Below, in pieces: positions 10,871 through 22,052 of a DNA stretch of 64,000 nucleotides. Origin of the DNA: Cryptomeria japonica (taxonomy: Eukaryota > Streptophyta > Pinopsida > Cupressales > Cupressaceae); assembly GCF_030272615.1 (NCBI RefSeq), contig NC_081412.1:473666157-473730156 (forward strand), read 5' to 3'. The position numbers and the translations under genes are program-made. Positions within the stretch are counted from its first letter, which is position 1. Every line of letters begins with the position of its first letter. A model generated the notes under the pieces. The model was given only the letters and a program-made list of their open reading frames with translations. It searched no databases and had not been told where the DNA came from.

Positions 10871-13560
10871 TTATGGTTGCTCCATGACATCCATTGTTAC
10901 TGGCAGGTTCTTCAACAACTCCAAAATCTCTTCTTCATGTCCTCTTTTACCACCTCCTCTAGCACATCCTTTGTGCATTCTTCATGGTGTCATTCTATCT
11001 GATTTCCACACTCCCAATTTATTGCAATTTTTATATAAAAATATGTTGACAATCTACTGCCAAAAAAATAAAAACTATATTTGTCCATAATGGCAATAAG
11101 AATTCCATACTTTAATAGAGCAACATAGTGTAGTAGTTCTTTATCAAACTTTAAACTATCCATAAACCAAATGGACACAAAGAAGGATTTTATTTGTGAA
11201 TAATATGATAAATTGATTACAAATAATCAACTACAAGCCTTTTCTCAAGTGACCCAAACAAGGTTAGAGACATCCTCTACTCGTCACTCTTGATTCCACC
11301 CAATCCAACAATGAATTGATGTCACTTCTTTCTAGCCAAGTCTTCTTCAAAGTTCCATGTTATATGTTTTTTTGTCAATCCAAGACTCATCTCTTTTGAA
11401 TTGTTGCCATTTTTCCCCAATGTCCCTAATTGCCACCAACATAAACTCCCAAGAAGGAACTAATTGAGTAACAAGAGTCAACATGCCAACTAAGGAAGAG
11501 GAAAAAAAATCCAACTCAAAACACCTCTACAAGTAAAAAATTTAATAGTCTACCAGAACCAAACAAAGGAAACAAGAAAAAGAGGGCCAATGCGCTTGCA
11601 TCAACTTTTCTTTTTATTAAGTTTTTTTTTTTAATTATGAATGTACTTTTGAAATCCCCTTTTGTTAAATTTTCCTATTATTGTCTTACATTATCTTGAG
11701 AATTTACTTTGTATTATAATCTTACTTTACAATTTCTTATGCATTGCCATCCATTGTATCTTCCAAATCTGATTTGAATTAATTTTTTGTCTATCCTTTT
11801 CCCATTAATTACCTTTGATTTTAACTACAATTTGTCTCTTTTGGCTATTCTTGTTTACTTGCCACTTCAATTTTTTGGTTGATAGATCAACCTTTTTTGC
11901 CTCCTTTGGTCTCTCTTTTTCTATGTTGCTGGAAATTTTATTTATGGTGTATCTCTCTTAAATTTTTATTCATCTTTGGCTCCTAATAGACCTTACATCT
12001 CTATTTGTATTCAAAGTATTTTTTCCTTTCAATATTGAACTAATTCTTTCACTCTTGCTTGTTTCTCTTGTTTGATTTTATCTCTTCTACTTATTTTTCT
12101 TGTTGTTTTATTTATCTTGTTTTTGTTGTTGCCATCATCAATGCATATTGTATGACGAAATATTATTTGTTTGCATCTCCTAGTGATTCTATCATTGTTT
12201 TACTTGCTAACTAGGATTGCTATTACTCTATACCAAGATATCTATATGCTTCGTAATAATTTCCTCATTAACCCTTGCATTTTTAGAGTTAACCATATTT
12301 TTACAACAAATGGATCACTCATATTTTTAACAACACTATATTGCTTTCCAACAACTCTCTAAAAAGTAAGCGCTTAGACATTGTGGTTCTAGAGGCTAAA
12401 ATCAAGAATTGTAAAGTTAAAATTTGTAAAATTTATTTGTTTTATTTCTATAATTTTGTTTCAGAGTTTCACTTCATTATTTATTCATTAAATTGGCAAC
12501 TGTTGGTTTTGTTGGATTAGTTCTTAATCATCTTTATATCAACAAGCATGGAATGCACCCATATTCATTTCTGACATGAACCTTCATAATATTGAAGTAA
12601 TTTGAGCCCATTTGTCTTGGCAAGTCATGACCAAGACTGCAGAAGATCTTATTAAACCACTTAATACAATCATGGATCAAGAAACTTTCATTGGATTCCC
12701 TCTATTGTGTCACCCAATCGTGTCATGCCTAGCTTCGTGTCTGCCAATTAAGCCATTCTTTCTATGCTTCTCTCCTAAGGAAGGTCATAGACAGTTGTTA
12801 TGTAAAATATGAATTTATTTAAAGATTGTCTCAAAGTTTTTGAATTTGATTAATTGACGAACTTTTTTGTTAATGTTAAATTGCAGTCATAGAAGATCTC
12901 CAAGACATGGCATACCAAAAATAAAGGATAGAATTGATTTTTGTTCACATACTTGTCTACCGGACTTTTCACAAGGATAATTTTAATAAAGCATTGTATA
13001 ATTAAGAATAAATTTAATGAAGCATTGCATAATTAAGTATAATTTCATTGAAGATTTATATAATTAAATATTAAAAGAGAATATCCAATTAGAATGAAAA
13101 CAAAATCAAACAAGATTGACATACACCTAATGAAAGTAATGTGAACAAAGAGTGAGAGATGGTAGGTTGCATGTCACCATCCTAGTCTACTATAACTTCA
13201 TATTTGAATAGGGCTGCTTGGATGTGGAGTTTCATTTACAACCACAATTACTAGACTTTAACTATTTCACTAATTGAAAAGTTTTGGAAATTTTTTTTGC
13301 AAATCAACAACATATTTCTTTTTTAATAAAATTCAAGAGCTTTAGATTTAAAAAAATAGGAGTGTTACATAAAATAGGACAGCGCGTAAAAACAGAACCA
13401 CGAGTTTCCATAAAGCCACTCATCAAGTGGAGCAAAACGACGTTATGTCAAAGAATATCTTTACAGGATCCATGATTGTACACAGTCAGGACACTTACAA
13501 ACTGACAAAGACCTTAAAAAGCATACTTAAATTCGAACACCATTATAAACATATATGATA
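10870..13560. other. No recognisable gene
   Basis: A long AT-rich stretch in which all frames are short. A T-rich plus-strand part (11620-12400) has loose LINE-like composition but no motif I can name. Nothing here supports a gene, RNA gene or element boundary. Confidence 0.4.
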
Positions 13561-15262
13561 GACATGCATGTTCTACGATGTCATCATCATAAGATAAACA
13601 AGAGCTGAAATTTCAAATTGTTTGCGGATTTTAGCATTTCCCATCAAAAATGGGATTTCTACTTTGATCCTATGATAGGTCCCTATCATTTTAGAGTCTG
13701 AGGGGTAAGGTAGTACATTAGGGCGTTGCAATCCAAAGTTTAGCCTTGTGCTGAAATTCACCAATCGGCTTATCTGTTGTGTCTTTGTGAGTTCTAGCAT
13801 GCTCCCAATGATACAGTGTTGCTTCTAGTACAAGTCACTTGATAGGATCATATACAAACATTAGATCAAAGGCTTAGAGATAAGCTACTGGAATTTATTG
13901 GTTTTCAGCAATTGGTGTATGCAAGCTTTGTGTTTTTGATGTAGTCATGCGTGTGTAGTGTACATTCTCCTAGGAAAAGAGTTTAAGTTTAATATTTACT
14001 AGTTTTTGTAGCAAAATGATGGAAACTGCCAGCAAGCTTATTGATGACTCTAATCAAGGGTTCAATTCAAAATACATAAGGATATTATTGGTCATGCCTT
14101 CCTTCACTCCATTAGAATTCAGTGTCATTGAATATACGATTAGCAACAATTGCTTGGTTTATGTGAGAATGAACTTGTCTTGTGTCAACTCCTCATGAAT
14201 TAAACTCAATATTACCTCTAGTCTTACTGACAAAAGGGGGATTAGCTGAGGACAGGTGCATGATGAAAGAAGAAATTTCAACCATGCTTGAATTTATCAT
14301 TGAGTGCATGATTAAAAATGGCTTCAAGAAAGGTGGGAATACAAACATTTTTCTAAGACAAAAGTTAGTTCTTAATTGGTTCCTCCCATGATTTGTAATG
14401 TTAGGGTTTCTTTGATGGATCATATCTCATATTTTAAATATTTTCTAATAATCAAACCTTATATAGTTCTTTTCCATATTTACTTTGAACCGTGTTTGTC
14501 ATGTTGGAATCCTTGTTCCCTCTTGTAAACTCTTATTGGTTTGATTGATTCAAAATACCACAACTTATATTCATAGTACCCCTCTTGACTAATTGCAAAT
14601 TTGTGAGTCAATCTAATGATTCTTCTCAAGTTAATTGCTTGCATTACTTACCCAAATATTCTAAATCTTATAATTTTGTGTGATCTGAATGGAATGTTGC
14701 AAATATTTCAAATATTTGTCTTGATAGATTCCATTCACACACTACTACCTAAGCCTTATCATTGTACTCAATATCAGTTTTAAAATTAGAGCTGACTAGA
14801 TAAAGCCATTCTTTAAGACTGAAATGAACGTATTTCTGGAGCACCCTTCACATACTAAAGATATTCTATTCAGCCTCTTCTTTTCTAATTGGGATTCCCT
14901 TTAATATTTTGATGCTCTTTAAACTCCAAAAATGTAGACTACTTAAATGTAAAAAATCAGTGGGAATTGATAAAAACCTCCTATCTCTATTCAACGAGTC
15001 ACCCAGTCAAACTTGTGTCATAAAGGTGTGGCTTACTTTCATTTGGACCACGTTAATCATATTGATTAGCCTTCAATAACAAGGATATACAAATTCATAA
15101 AATGACTAAAACAAATGACCCAAGCCCAAGTGCCTGAAATGAAAATATGGGACATTTAGATAGTAGGCATTGGTAAGTGCGTTCATTCAAAGCAATTAGG
15201 CTTTATGACTGACAACTATCCAAACTAAGACTGAATTACTTTTGTAATGGACAATAAAAATG
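13561..15262. other. No recognisable gene
   Basis: Several short open frames (minus 13573-13800; plus 14016-14198 and 14182-14391) do not show recognised domains, plausible starts with context, or conserved splice structure. An exon of an unknown gene cannot be excluded for 14016-14391, but nothing in the sequence supports it. Confidence 0.35.
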
Positions 15263-15405
15263 TGTAACCTAAGGGCTCTTTAAAACAACAAATTAAATAA
15301 AAGCATTTCTTGTAACCTAATGGCTCTTTAAAACAACAAATTAAATAAAAGCATTTCTTGTAACCTAAGGGCTCCGTAAAAGAACAAATTAGTGAAAGCG
15401 AAGCA
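15263..15405. repeat. 48-bp tandem repeat, about 2.9 copies
   Basis: The word TGTAACCTAA recurs at 15263, 15311 and 15359, a period of 48 bp. The first two units are almost identical (one base differs in TGTAACCTAAGGG versus TGTAACCTAATGG). The third diverges after GGCTCCGTAAAAG. It is non-coding and unassociated with any recognised element. Confidence 0.85.
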
Positions 15406-17640
15406 TGAAAAAATACTATCTATTATTTCTTGGAACACTTATTACTCTTAAGTTTTAATGCAACTTCATTCATGTATGTAGCAAGATCCTCCAAATACTG
15501 ACAATCTAGTTCATCTTACCTGATTTTATATTGAAATGACCTTTACAAAATGACATTACAGGTAATACCCTAATTCATCCATTGTCAGAAGGTGGTCCTC
15601 CATTGGCTTGATTTTGTTTCTTTCTAAAAGACCTAAGTTTCTTGAATTGCAATGATTTTTGTTTACATAGGCTTGGAAAAAATAAACTACAAAATTGCTA
15701 AACATTAATCTACCTTATAATTTGAGGCTCTAGTAGAATAGAGGCGATATAATTTTGTGGATAATATACAGACACACAACCTATCCCATCATAACTTGTG
15801 TATCATTTTCAAGACTCAAAACAAGTAAATAAATTATAGAAATCAAAAGATAAGGTGGTCTAAGCAGCATGAAAATTGGAAAACACAAAAAAAATTTCAA
15901 CTTATCCTGACTCGAATCACAAGTTTACAAATTATATATTTAACTTGCCTGCTCGAATATTCAATTTTGGAATGAAAGAGAACATATACATTTTATGTGC
16001 CTGGGAATGCTTAGGATGAGGCCAAGTCTGCTTCGCTAGCCTACTCGATAATAGTAGGGAGACCATCATGATATACACGCGAACAACTTCTCTACTTGCA
16101 GGGAGACCTATAAGCCATTTACTCAAATTCAAGGCAATCCATGGATATATAGAAGCTCGAAAGTTACCTTATTTAATTCTTGTTAGCCATATGAAAAATA
16201 ACCCTACAACACACTGACAAGAGACAAGTACTCTGGAAATTTCTCACTAGCCCAATCATGTCACAAAAAGTTATTATTTACTAGCGGTTGCATGTTTTAT
16301 TTTCGTGCAATGGGAAGCCGATAGGTGGTCAAGCATGCAAGAATAAGGGCGTGGGTAGTGATTTGGTAACATACAACAAAAAGCTTCTGAACTTTACGAA
16401 AACAAAATCTACAATAACAATTAGCATTAACAAAACATTTTTAAAAAATGAACATAGATATCAATTGTCAATTGCAATTATCGTATATTTTATGATTGCT
16501 TATATATATGCCAAAATATAAGACTCTTTAGATATGTTTTGCTTAAATGTTCAACCATATGCTACTAGATCTTCATGACTCATTACTCTTTCCAAATATT
16601 ATGTCAATTTAACAAATCTCTTTGCAGATCACACTGTTCATCCATTTTCAACAGCATATGAATTTTGAAGACTAACAAATCTAACTCTTAGTTGTGCAAC
16701 TATAGTGCTTACCTATTCAGAAAACATCTAATTGTGGATGATGCTTTTTACTGTTCGACATTTTTTTATCAATGTTATCATATTTCTAAATTGTATGCAT
16801 ATTAATCAACAATGAGTAGTCATAAACAAGATTTGGGCAACAAAAATGATGAATTGTGCTTCAATAGCAATGGTTTTTAATGAGATCTTCAAACTACAGT
16901 TCCAACATCAGTGGGATTTTGTACATATATATTTCATAAAGGTTGAGATTTAGTGACTTACTGTCACCAATATTTCTGCTATATCTCAAAATTTAATTCA
17001 TTGTTCAGAAGATACCAGTCAAATTTCAAGTATGTACATCTTCCCTGCTTAATATAGATTTAGATGATATGCATAGAAAGTATCAGTGCACAATAGTTTT
17101 ATAAGAACATGGTTTGCTCTTGGTGATGGTAATCACTTGATGAATTTATTGGAAAAAATTTCAAACAGTACAATTTTTATTGATTGTTGGTAGACTACAA
17201 AATGTAAGCGTAATAACTTGTTTGTCTATGGGAAAGCATGTAATGTCTATTTGGCATGCATAAGCCAAGTAATGCTGAGAATTCCAAAGAATTGCCCATT
17301 GTAAATGGACAGATTTTGCAATCTATTTGTTTGAAAAAATGGTTTGGGTTATAAGCATCTCACCTTGAAGTGAAAGCTTATTGATTTATAATTCAAAATT
17401 CAAAAGTGCATAAAGTTTATTATAATATAACCTTTATATACTTTAAAGTCTATTCACTTATGAATTATAATAAACTTTAAAGTATATATAAAATTTAAGA
17501 TATATTAAAAAAATAAAAAATTATAATATAAATAGAATACATTAAATAATAAAAATAAGTATAAATAAAATACAGTTTAAAATATATATTTAAAAAATAA
17601 TATAGAAAAAATATATCAAAAAGTTTAAAAAATACAATTA
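15406..17640. other. No recognisable gene; very AT-rich toward 17400-17640
   Basis: No coding or RNA gene is recognised. From 17380 the sequence is almost pure A/T with TTTAAAGTATATA-type words, ending abruptly at the GC-rich promoter segment of the peptide gene near 17655. Such an AT block could act as a matrix-attachment-like boundary, but that is only a thought from composition. Confidence 0.4.
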
Positions 17641-17654
17641 AAAATTTACTAAAT

Positions 17655-17760
17655 GCGGTGAGAGAGAGAGGGGTGGGGTGTGGGCCCAAACCGGGCTGCA
17701 ACGCAAGTTGCCCACCAAAGAAAACGGTGGCCAGGCCTCGTCATCTGGTTTGGGCCAATT
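17655..17760 (+). promoter_or_regulatory. GC-rich upstream promoter segment with GAGA run and two TGGGCC motifs
   Basis: Between an AT-rich block and the peptide gene lies a ~105-bp GC-rich island. It has GAGAGAGAGAG near 17660-17670, TGGGCCCAAA at 17681 and TGGGCCAA at 17751. TGGGCC is the core of the plant site II element bound by TCP factors; GA runs are targets of plant GAGA-binding (BBR/BPC) proteins. The link to the gene, 270-370 bp downstream, is inference from position. Confidence 0.4.
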
Positions 17761-17963
17761 TTTTGAAGTAAAAAAATGAGACGACACTAGGCATCATTTC
17801 CAGATAATAATTTATTTCGATTAAATCTCCCAAGAAGGAAGGAATTGTTTGTACGGCTGGCTGGATCAAAAGTTATAAGAATGGCGTAGAAAATGAGATA
17901 TGCACATTTGGCTTATTCCGATTGAATCATGCCAAACAGACGGCCAAGGCTTACAGATTCCAC

Positions 17964-17972
17964 TTATAAATT
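17964..17972 (+). promoter_or_regulatory. TATA box of the cysteine-rich peptide gene
   Basis: TTATAAATT lies 56-64 bp before the ATG at 18028. Transcription would start about 25-32 bp downstream, near the CTACACA at 17994-18000, giving a short 5' UTR of about 30 nt. This spacing is normal for a plant RNA polymerase II promoter and supports an expressed gene. Confidence 0.65.
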
Positions 17973-18027
17973 GGGTCTCCTTTCTCAGCTTACCTACACA
18001 AAATTTTTGTTCGAAAGATAAACAAAA

Positions 18028-18234
18028 ATGGCAAAGAAATTTTTTTGCGTGGTGTTAATAGTAGCTTTGGCAGTAAGCATGTCAGGTATAGCCGAAGGAC
18101 AGGCGAATCCTTGCGATATTTATGTTGAGTGCACAAGTGATGCTGACTGTCAGGTATACAACTATCCTGGTGAGGACCCCTTTATTTGCTACAACATTGG
18201 ACAATGTGGTCCGGGAGTGGGACTTTGCGGTTAA
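18028..18234 (+). CDS. Secreted acidic cysteine-rich peptide, 68 aa, unknown family
   Basis: A single-exon ORF with a real ATG in good plant context (ACAAAAATGGCA), preceded by a TATA box at ordinary spacing. Residues 1 to about 25 form a signal peptide: MAKKFF, a hydrophobic core VVLIVALAV and a small-residue cleavage region around EGQA. The predicted mature part (about 42 residues) has six cysteines, C29, C35, C41, C54, C60 and C67, spaced C-x5-C-x5-C-x12-C-x5-C-x6-C, enough for three disulfides. It contains six Asp/Glu and no Lys or Arg, so it is strongly acidic, unlike typical cationic defensins, snakins or thionins. The CTSDADC segment recalls nodule-type and other small cysteine-rich peptides, but the spacing does not match a family I can name. 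Likely apoplastic; role in signalling or defence is conjecture. No break is seen. Confidence 0.75.
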   Translation: MAKKFFCVVLIVALAVSMSGIAEGQANPCDIYVECTSDADCQVYNYPGEDPFICYNIGQCGPGVGLCG

Positions 18235-18298
18235 TCCCTGAGAGAGACACACTTCATTTTCTCGTTTCTCAGGTTAATGTTATTCCTACAGGAGAGAA

Positions 18299-18430
18299 AC
18301 ACTCATTTCTCTAGTTGAACTTTCTCATCAAATAAATAAGTTATTATGTTTTACTTGTGTTTGGACACTCATTTCTTTAGTTGAACTTTCTCATCAAATA
18401 AATAAGTTATTATGTTTTACTTGTGTTTGG
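18299..18430 (+). repeat. 66-bp tandem duplication in the peptide gene's 3' UTR, carrying duplicated poly(A) signals
   Basis: Units at 18299-18364 and 18365-18430 differ by about one base. Each contains CATCAAATAAATAAG, with an AATAAA hexamer, followed by TTATTATGTTTTACTTGTGTTTGG, so the gene has two near-identical polyadenylation signals about 66 bp apart. The high identity implies a recent duplication. GAGAGA(C/A)ACACT near 18240 and 18291 hints at an older related unit. Confidence 0.85.
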
Positions 18431-19184
18431 ACATTATTATTATGTTATGTTCTTATATGGTAATGGTGAAATTTATATGTCTATAGAGATGTTATATTGC
18501 AAATCTTTTAAGATGTGTGTTACTTGTGGTTTTGGTTTTGCCAAATACAATTGGAAAGATTATTTTTTGTGTTAAAAGTTGATTAACTCTTTTAAGAGAA
18601 TTAAGTGTCTTTTACAGGATCTATTGTTTTCTTCTTTGATCTTGTTAAAGATTCTACCTCCACCCAATATTCTCTAATCTAATAACATGTGTAATTGGTA
18701 TTGGAAGGGAGAGCAAAAGGATGTTGGCCTTCCTTGCTGCATTAGTATATTGGTTTATTGATTTTGTGCTTTGGATATTTGCTTCTGATTATATGAGTGC
18801 AATCTAGAATGTGTACATAGACGTACATATCATTTTATTATTTTTTGAAAATTAATATGTTAAATTAAATGATTGACTCACATGATTGGAAGAACTTTTT
18901 TTTTATATTTTTGAATGAATATAATTATATAAATAAAATTTACTTAGACACAATAATGAAGTTTTTAAATTTTTCTAAACTTTTCTTAATGGATGAGTCT
19001 TGCATTTGAATGGGATAGCTCGAGTTTGCAAAATTTTATGAATTGATCCAATTCTTTAAGATGGATAAATTAAAGAAAATAAAGATTCTAAATTTAAATT
19101 GTCTAAAAGAGTTAAATTAACTCTATTCTAATATAAAAACAAATCGTAGCTTTCTCAATTAACTATTTGTATGAATTTTTGTTT
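18431..19184. other. No recognisable gene
   Basis: AT-rich sequence downstream of the peptide gene, without motifs I can assign. Whether it belongs to repeat R1, which starts near 19185, is unclear because copy 1 does not extend into comparable sequence. Confidence 0.4.
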
Positions 19185-20021
19185 GAATGAAGTATTCAAA
19201 TTGAGAGAAAGAAATATTTAAATAATTTAGATAGAATCATGCCATTGGACTCTTGGATTTTTGAGTACTGAATTATAGGTGATCCTTCCTAGGTCACCTT
19301 TGAATCATAAAATATTATAGAAAATTTTTGAAAGCAAGAGAGTATATACTCCATAATGTTTTGATTCAAAGATGATTAGTCCTAATCTACACACCTTGAC
19401 TATGAATTATGTCCCTTGGAGAATTTGAGATTGATCAATGAAATACTAATTCATAAAAGAAAATTTAATTTTACTAAAGAACTTGCAGTTAAATAAAAAA
19501 CATTAACTTTTGGAAATCACAAAAATGAAAAAAAAGTATATAAGTAAACTATGAGATCATTCCAATAGTCAGCCATCATCTATCAAAACATCAAATAATC
19601 AATCATAAATTTTGGTTATATAAAAACTATATTTATTTCTTATAGAAAACACGTATCTATGTCAAATTTTATTTCTATTTTTTGTGGAAAGTGTAAGATT
19701 GAGTGCATAAATTTGCATTATTAAACTTGCATTCTAATATATTTTTAGATCATGGAGTAAAACTAAATATGGTTTGAAAAAGTATTTCTATTTGATCAAT
19801 ATTAAAAATATGCAACCTTGTTTATATTTTCATACCATTTTTTTGTGAAAAGAAAAAAATAGTACTATATTAAAAAATCTATTAGATCAATATGAATGCT
19901 TTTTCAGTTCAACTCAATAGATAATATTAAATAAAATTGTTTTCTTAGATTGCTTATAATATAATTTTTTTTTTTTTCAATTTTAACTATAATTAGTCAC
20001 ACTTAATAGCACGAGAAAGTC
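19185..20021. repeat. Repeat R1, copy 2, left part (interrupted by LINE C)
   Basis: Aligns along its length with 3092-3905: same order of landmarks (GAATTATAGGTGAT, GAATTATGTCCC, AAACTAAATATGGTTTG, AATTAGTCACACTTAATA). The alignment stops at ACGAGAAAGTC (20011-20021), exactly where the missing right part begins 11.5 kb away as ATGAGAAAATC (31557-31567). The two parts together equal copy 1, so R1 is older than the LINE inside it. Confidence 0.75.
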
Positions 20022-20244
20022 CAGTTTGGAAGGAGTGAAACAACATAATATTTAGGGAAGATTCAAGAAACAATAATACTCTATTCCAAGTATTCAAACA
20101 ACAAATTAAAGAAAATATGAATGTTGCTTCCTTTGGGTTGTTGAATTTTTTTCCTAGTCCTCAAGAACTCGGAGCTAAACAGAATTGGGGAATTAACAAA
20201 AATTTGATGAAGATTAACTGAAATAACTTGATGCTAAGAAAGGA

Positions 20245-20720
20245 GTGAAAATGGTCTTCTCTGGAGGAAGGGTGGGTTAAATGGAATTTTGATGGTTGAT
20301 ATAAGGGAAATCCAGGTATCTCTGGAGTTGGGGGTGTATTCAGAAGCAACAAGGGGTTTCTTATTGAAGGGTAAAAGATGAATCTTGGCAGAGGTTCTAA
20401 TAATCATGCAGAAGCTTATGTTACTTAGGAAGGTCTTAGGAGACTTAGGGAGAAGAGTTATCAGAATATTAACCTCAAAGGGGATTCCACATTGATTGTG
20501 AATTGCTTAAATTGAAAAGTAAGATGCCCATGGGAAATTAGAAGCTTAATTGAAGACAACAATGATTTGATTAGGAACTTCCCTCAATCTAAATTTTGAA
20601 ATGTTTTTAGAGAAGGTAATAGGGAAACTAATGGAATGGTTAATTACGGCCTTAGGTATGAGACATAGACCTTCCTGTTGTTTCCCCACTATACTCCTAT
20701 TCTAAACGATGCTCTCTCTA
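20245..20720 (+). pseudogene. LINE C RNase H domain remnant
   Basis: The translation shows EEGWVKWNFDG near 20260-20292, YKGNPGISGVGGVFRSN, then RGSNNHAEAYVT and LKGDSTLIVNCLN. These are the RVT_3 RNase H motifs; the catalytic Asp of NFDG, Glu of NHAEA and Asp of GDS are all kept. Stops at G*YKG, EG*KM and T*EGL break the frame. In plant L1-type LINEs this domain lies at the C-terminus of ORF2 and degrades the RNA strand after reverse transcription. Confidence 0.85.
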
Positions 20721-21236
20721 TGAATAGGGGATAGATTTACCTAAAGGATGCTAATTCTTTTGCTAATAGTAGTTACCGTGTTAATTAAAAGGAATATTAT
20801 ACAAAGGGGGAAAAAAGGCCCTCATCAGTCTTATTTTCATATTCAAATTTGGCTAAAGTACATTATGTTGATGTGGCTTCTTGATCATGGGCAAGGTTGC
20901 ATGTTAATTATGATTCTTCTTGGCATAGGGGAAGTTAATGTTTTAAAATATATGCAATTTATGAATAAGCCTTGCTTTTATATTGCCATCATTGCTACAA
21001 GTGGTGATAGGATTTGTGGGGATGACATCGCCTTGCTTTTGTATTCCCGTAAGGCTGGTTATTTATAGAATGGTCACTTCACATGTACAAATTGGACCAC
21101 CAGGGTCAATTTTTTAGCCATCCCAAGCCTTAATTGCACTTGCATTATATCCTTTCTAGATTGTAGAAATCTTCATGGGCCTAATTTTCTTTTTGTCTAC
21201 TTGTCTCTCCTGACTGTTGTTGCGATTAAGATTGCA

Positions 21237-22047
21237 ATGGGGGGCTTTATGAAATGATCTAAACCCAAGGATTATATTGAGTTAAAACAAAAAGAAATAT
21301 CAGACCTCTTTGATATGGTGGGGTTGACCCCTTATTCCTTTGCCATGAAAGATTATAATAGGTCCTTGTCGACAAAATTTTTCTTCATGGCAAGAGGGGA
21401 CGGTTACTATTGGCAACATCAAATTCACTGTTACCCCTAAACTCATAGCGAGAACCACTGGATTAAAATGCAAAGGACAATAAGTGGAAAAGAATATTTT
21501 GAGGACATAAAAAAATATTTCTCAAGAAATTAATTAGAAAACAGGAAAGGCAGATGATGTTGTAGAAGGACTATGATCACTCCATCCTGTCGGTCTTGTA
21601 TGCTATGGTGAGTTTTTATGTAATGAATTATTTTAACCTTGGAAGGGTGTTATTCTACTATTCATGGCTATCAATTTCCAATTTTAATCATATCCACTAG
21701 GGTGAAAAAATTAACCTATCATTTTATTTTTTCTCATATTTGTTTGCTAGTATTTGTAAAGGGGCCTCTCCCCCTTTACATAAACGGTTACTTTATTCCC
21801 TTTATCAATTTTCCTTTGACTATTCCCCTCACCATAATAATTTCTTAATCTACCCTGAAAACCCTAGTGATATTGAGGAAGCCCCTCGTAGTTTAGTTCA
21901 TATTGAACTTATTAAATCCAAACTACTGCCTCCTAAATGTAATAATATTTCACCTAACATAAAAGGAAAAAAGATAAAAAAACCCTATCAATGCTCTAGA
22001 GGTTGCGCTTCTTAAAACTGTCCCAAATAAATGGAAAGCCTCTAATC
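21237..22047 (+). pseudogene. Additional ORF of LINE C, N-terminal part (unknown family)
   Basis: From an ATG at 21237 the frame reads GGFMK*SKPKDYIELKQKE, SDLFDMVGLTPYSFAMKDYN and ARGDGYYWQHQIH. After a frameshift near 21550 it continues YDHSILSVLYAMVSFYVMN, YFNLGRVLFYYSWLSISN, LSFYFFSYLFASICKG and PPLHKRLLYSLYQF. A second shift in an A-run near 21975 leads into NALEVALLKTVPNKWKASNPK, which is cut by gypsy A. Mostly helical and hydrophobic in the middle, charged later. No domain is recognised; a capsid-like or accessory role is only a guess. It follows the RNase H on the same strand with no visible element boundary between them. Confidence 0.55.
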
Positions 22048-22052
22048 CTAAG

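Noticed and set aside
13573-14391. Exons of an unknown gene
   Set aside because: Short frames without motif, consistent start, splice sites or codon bias; not enough to call.
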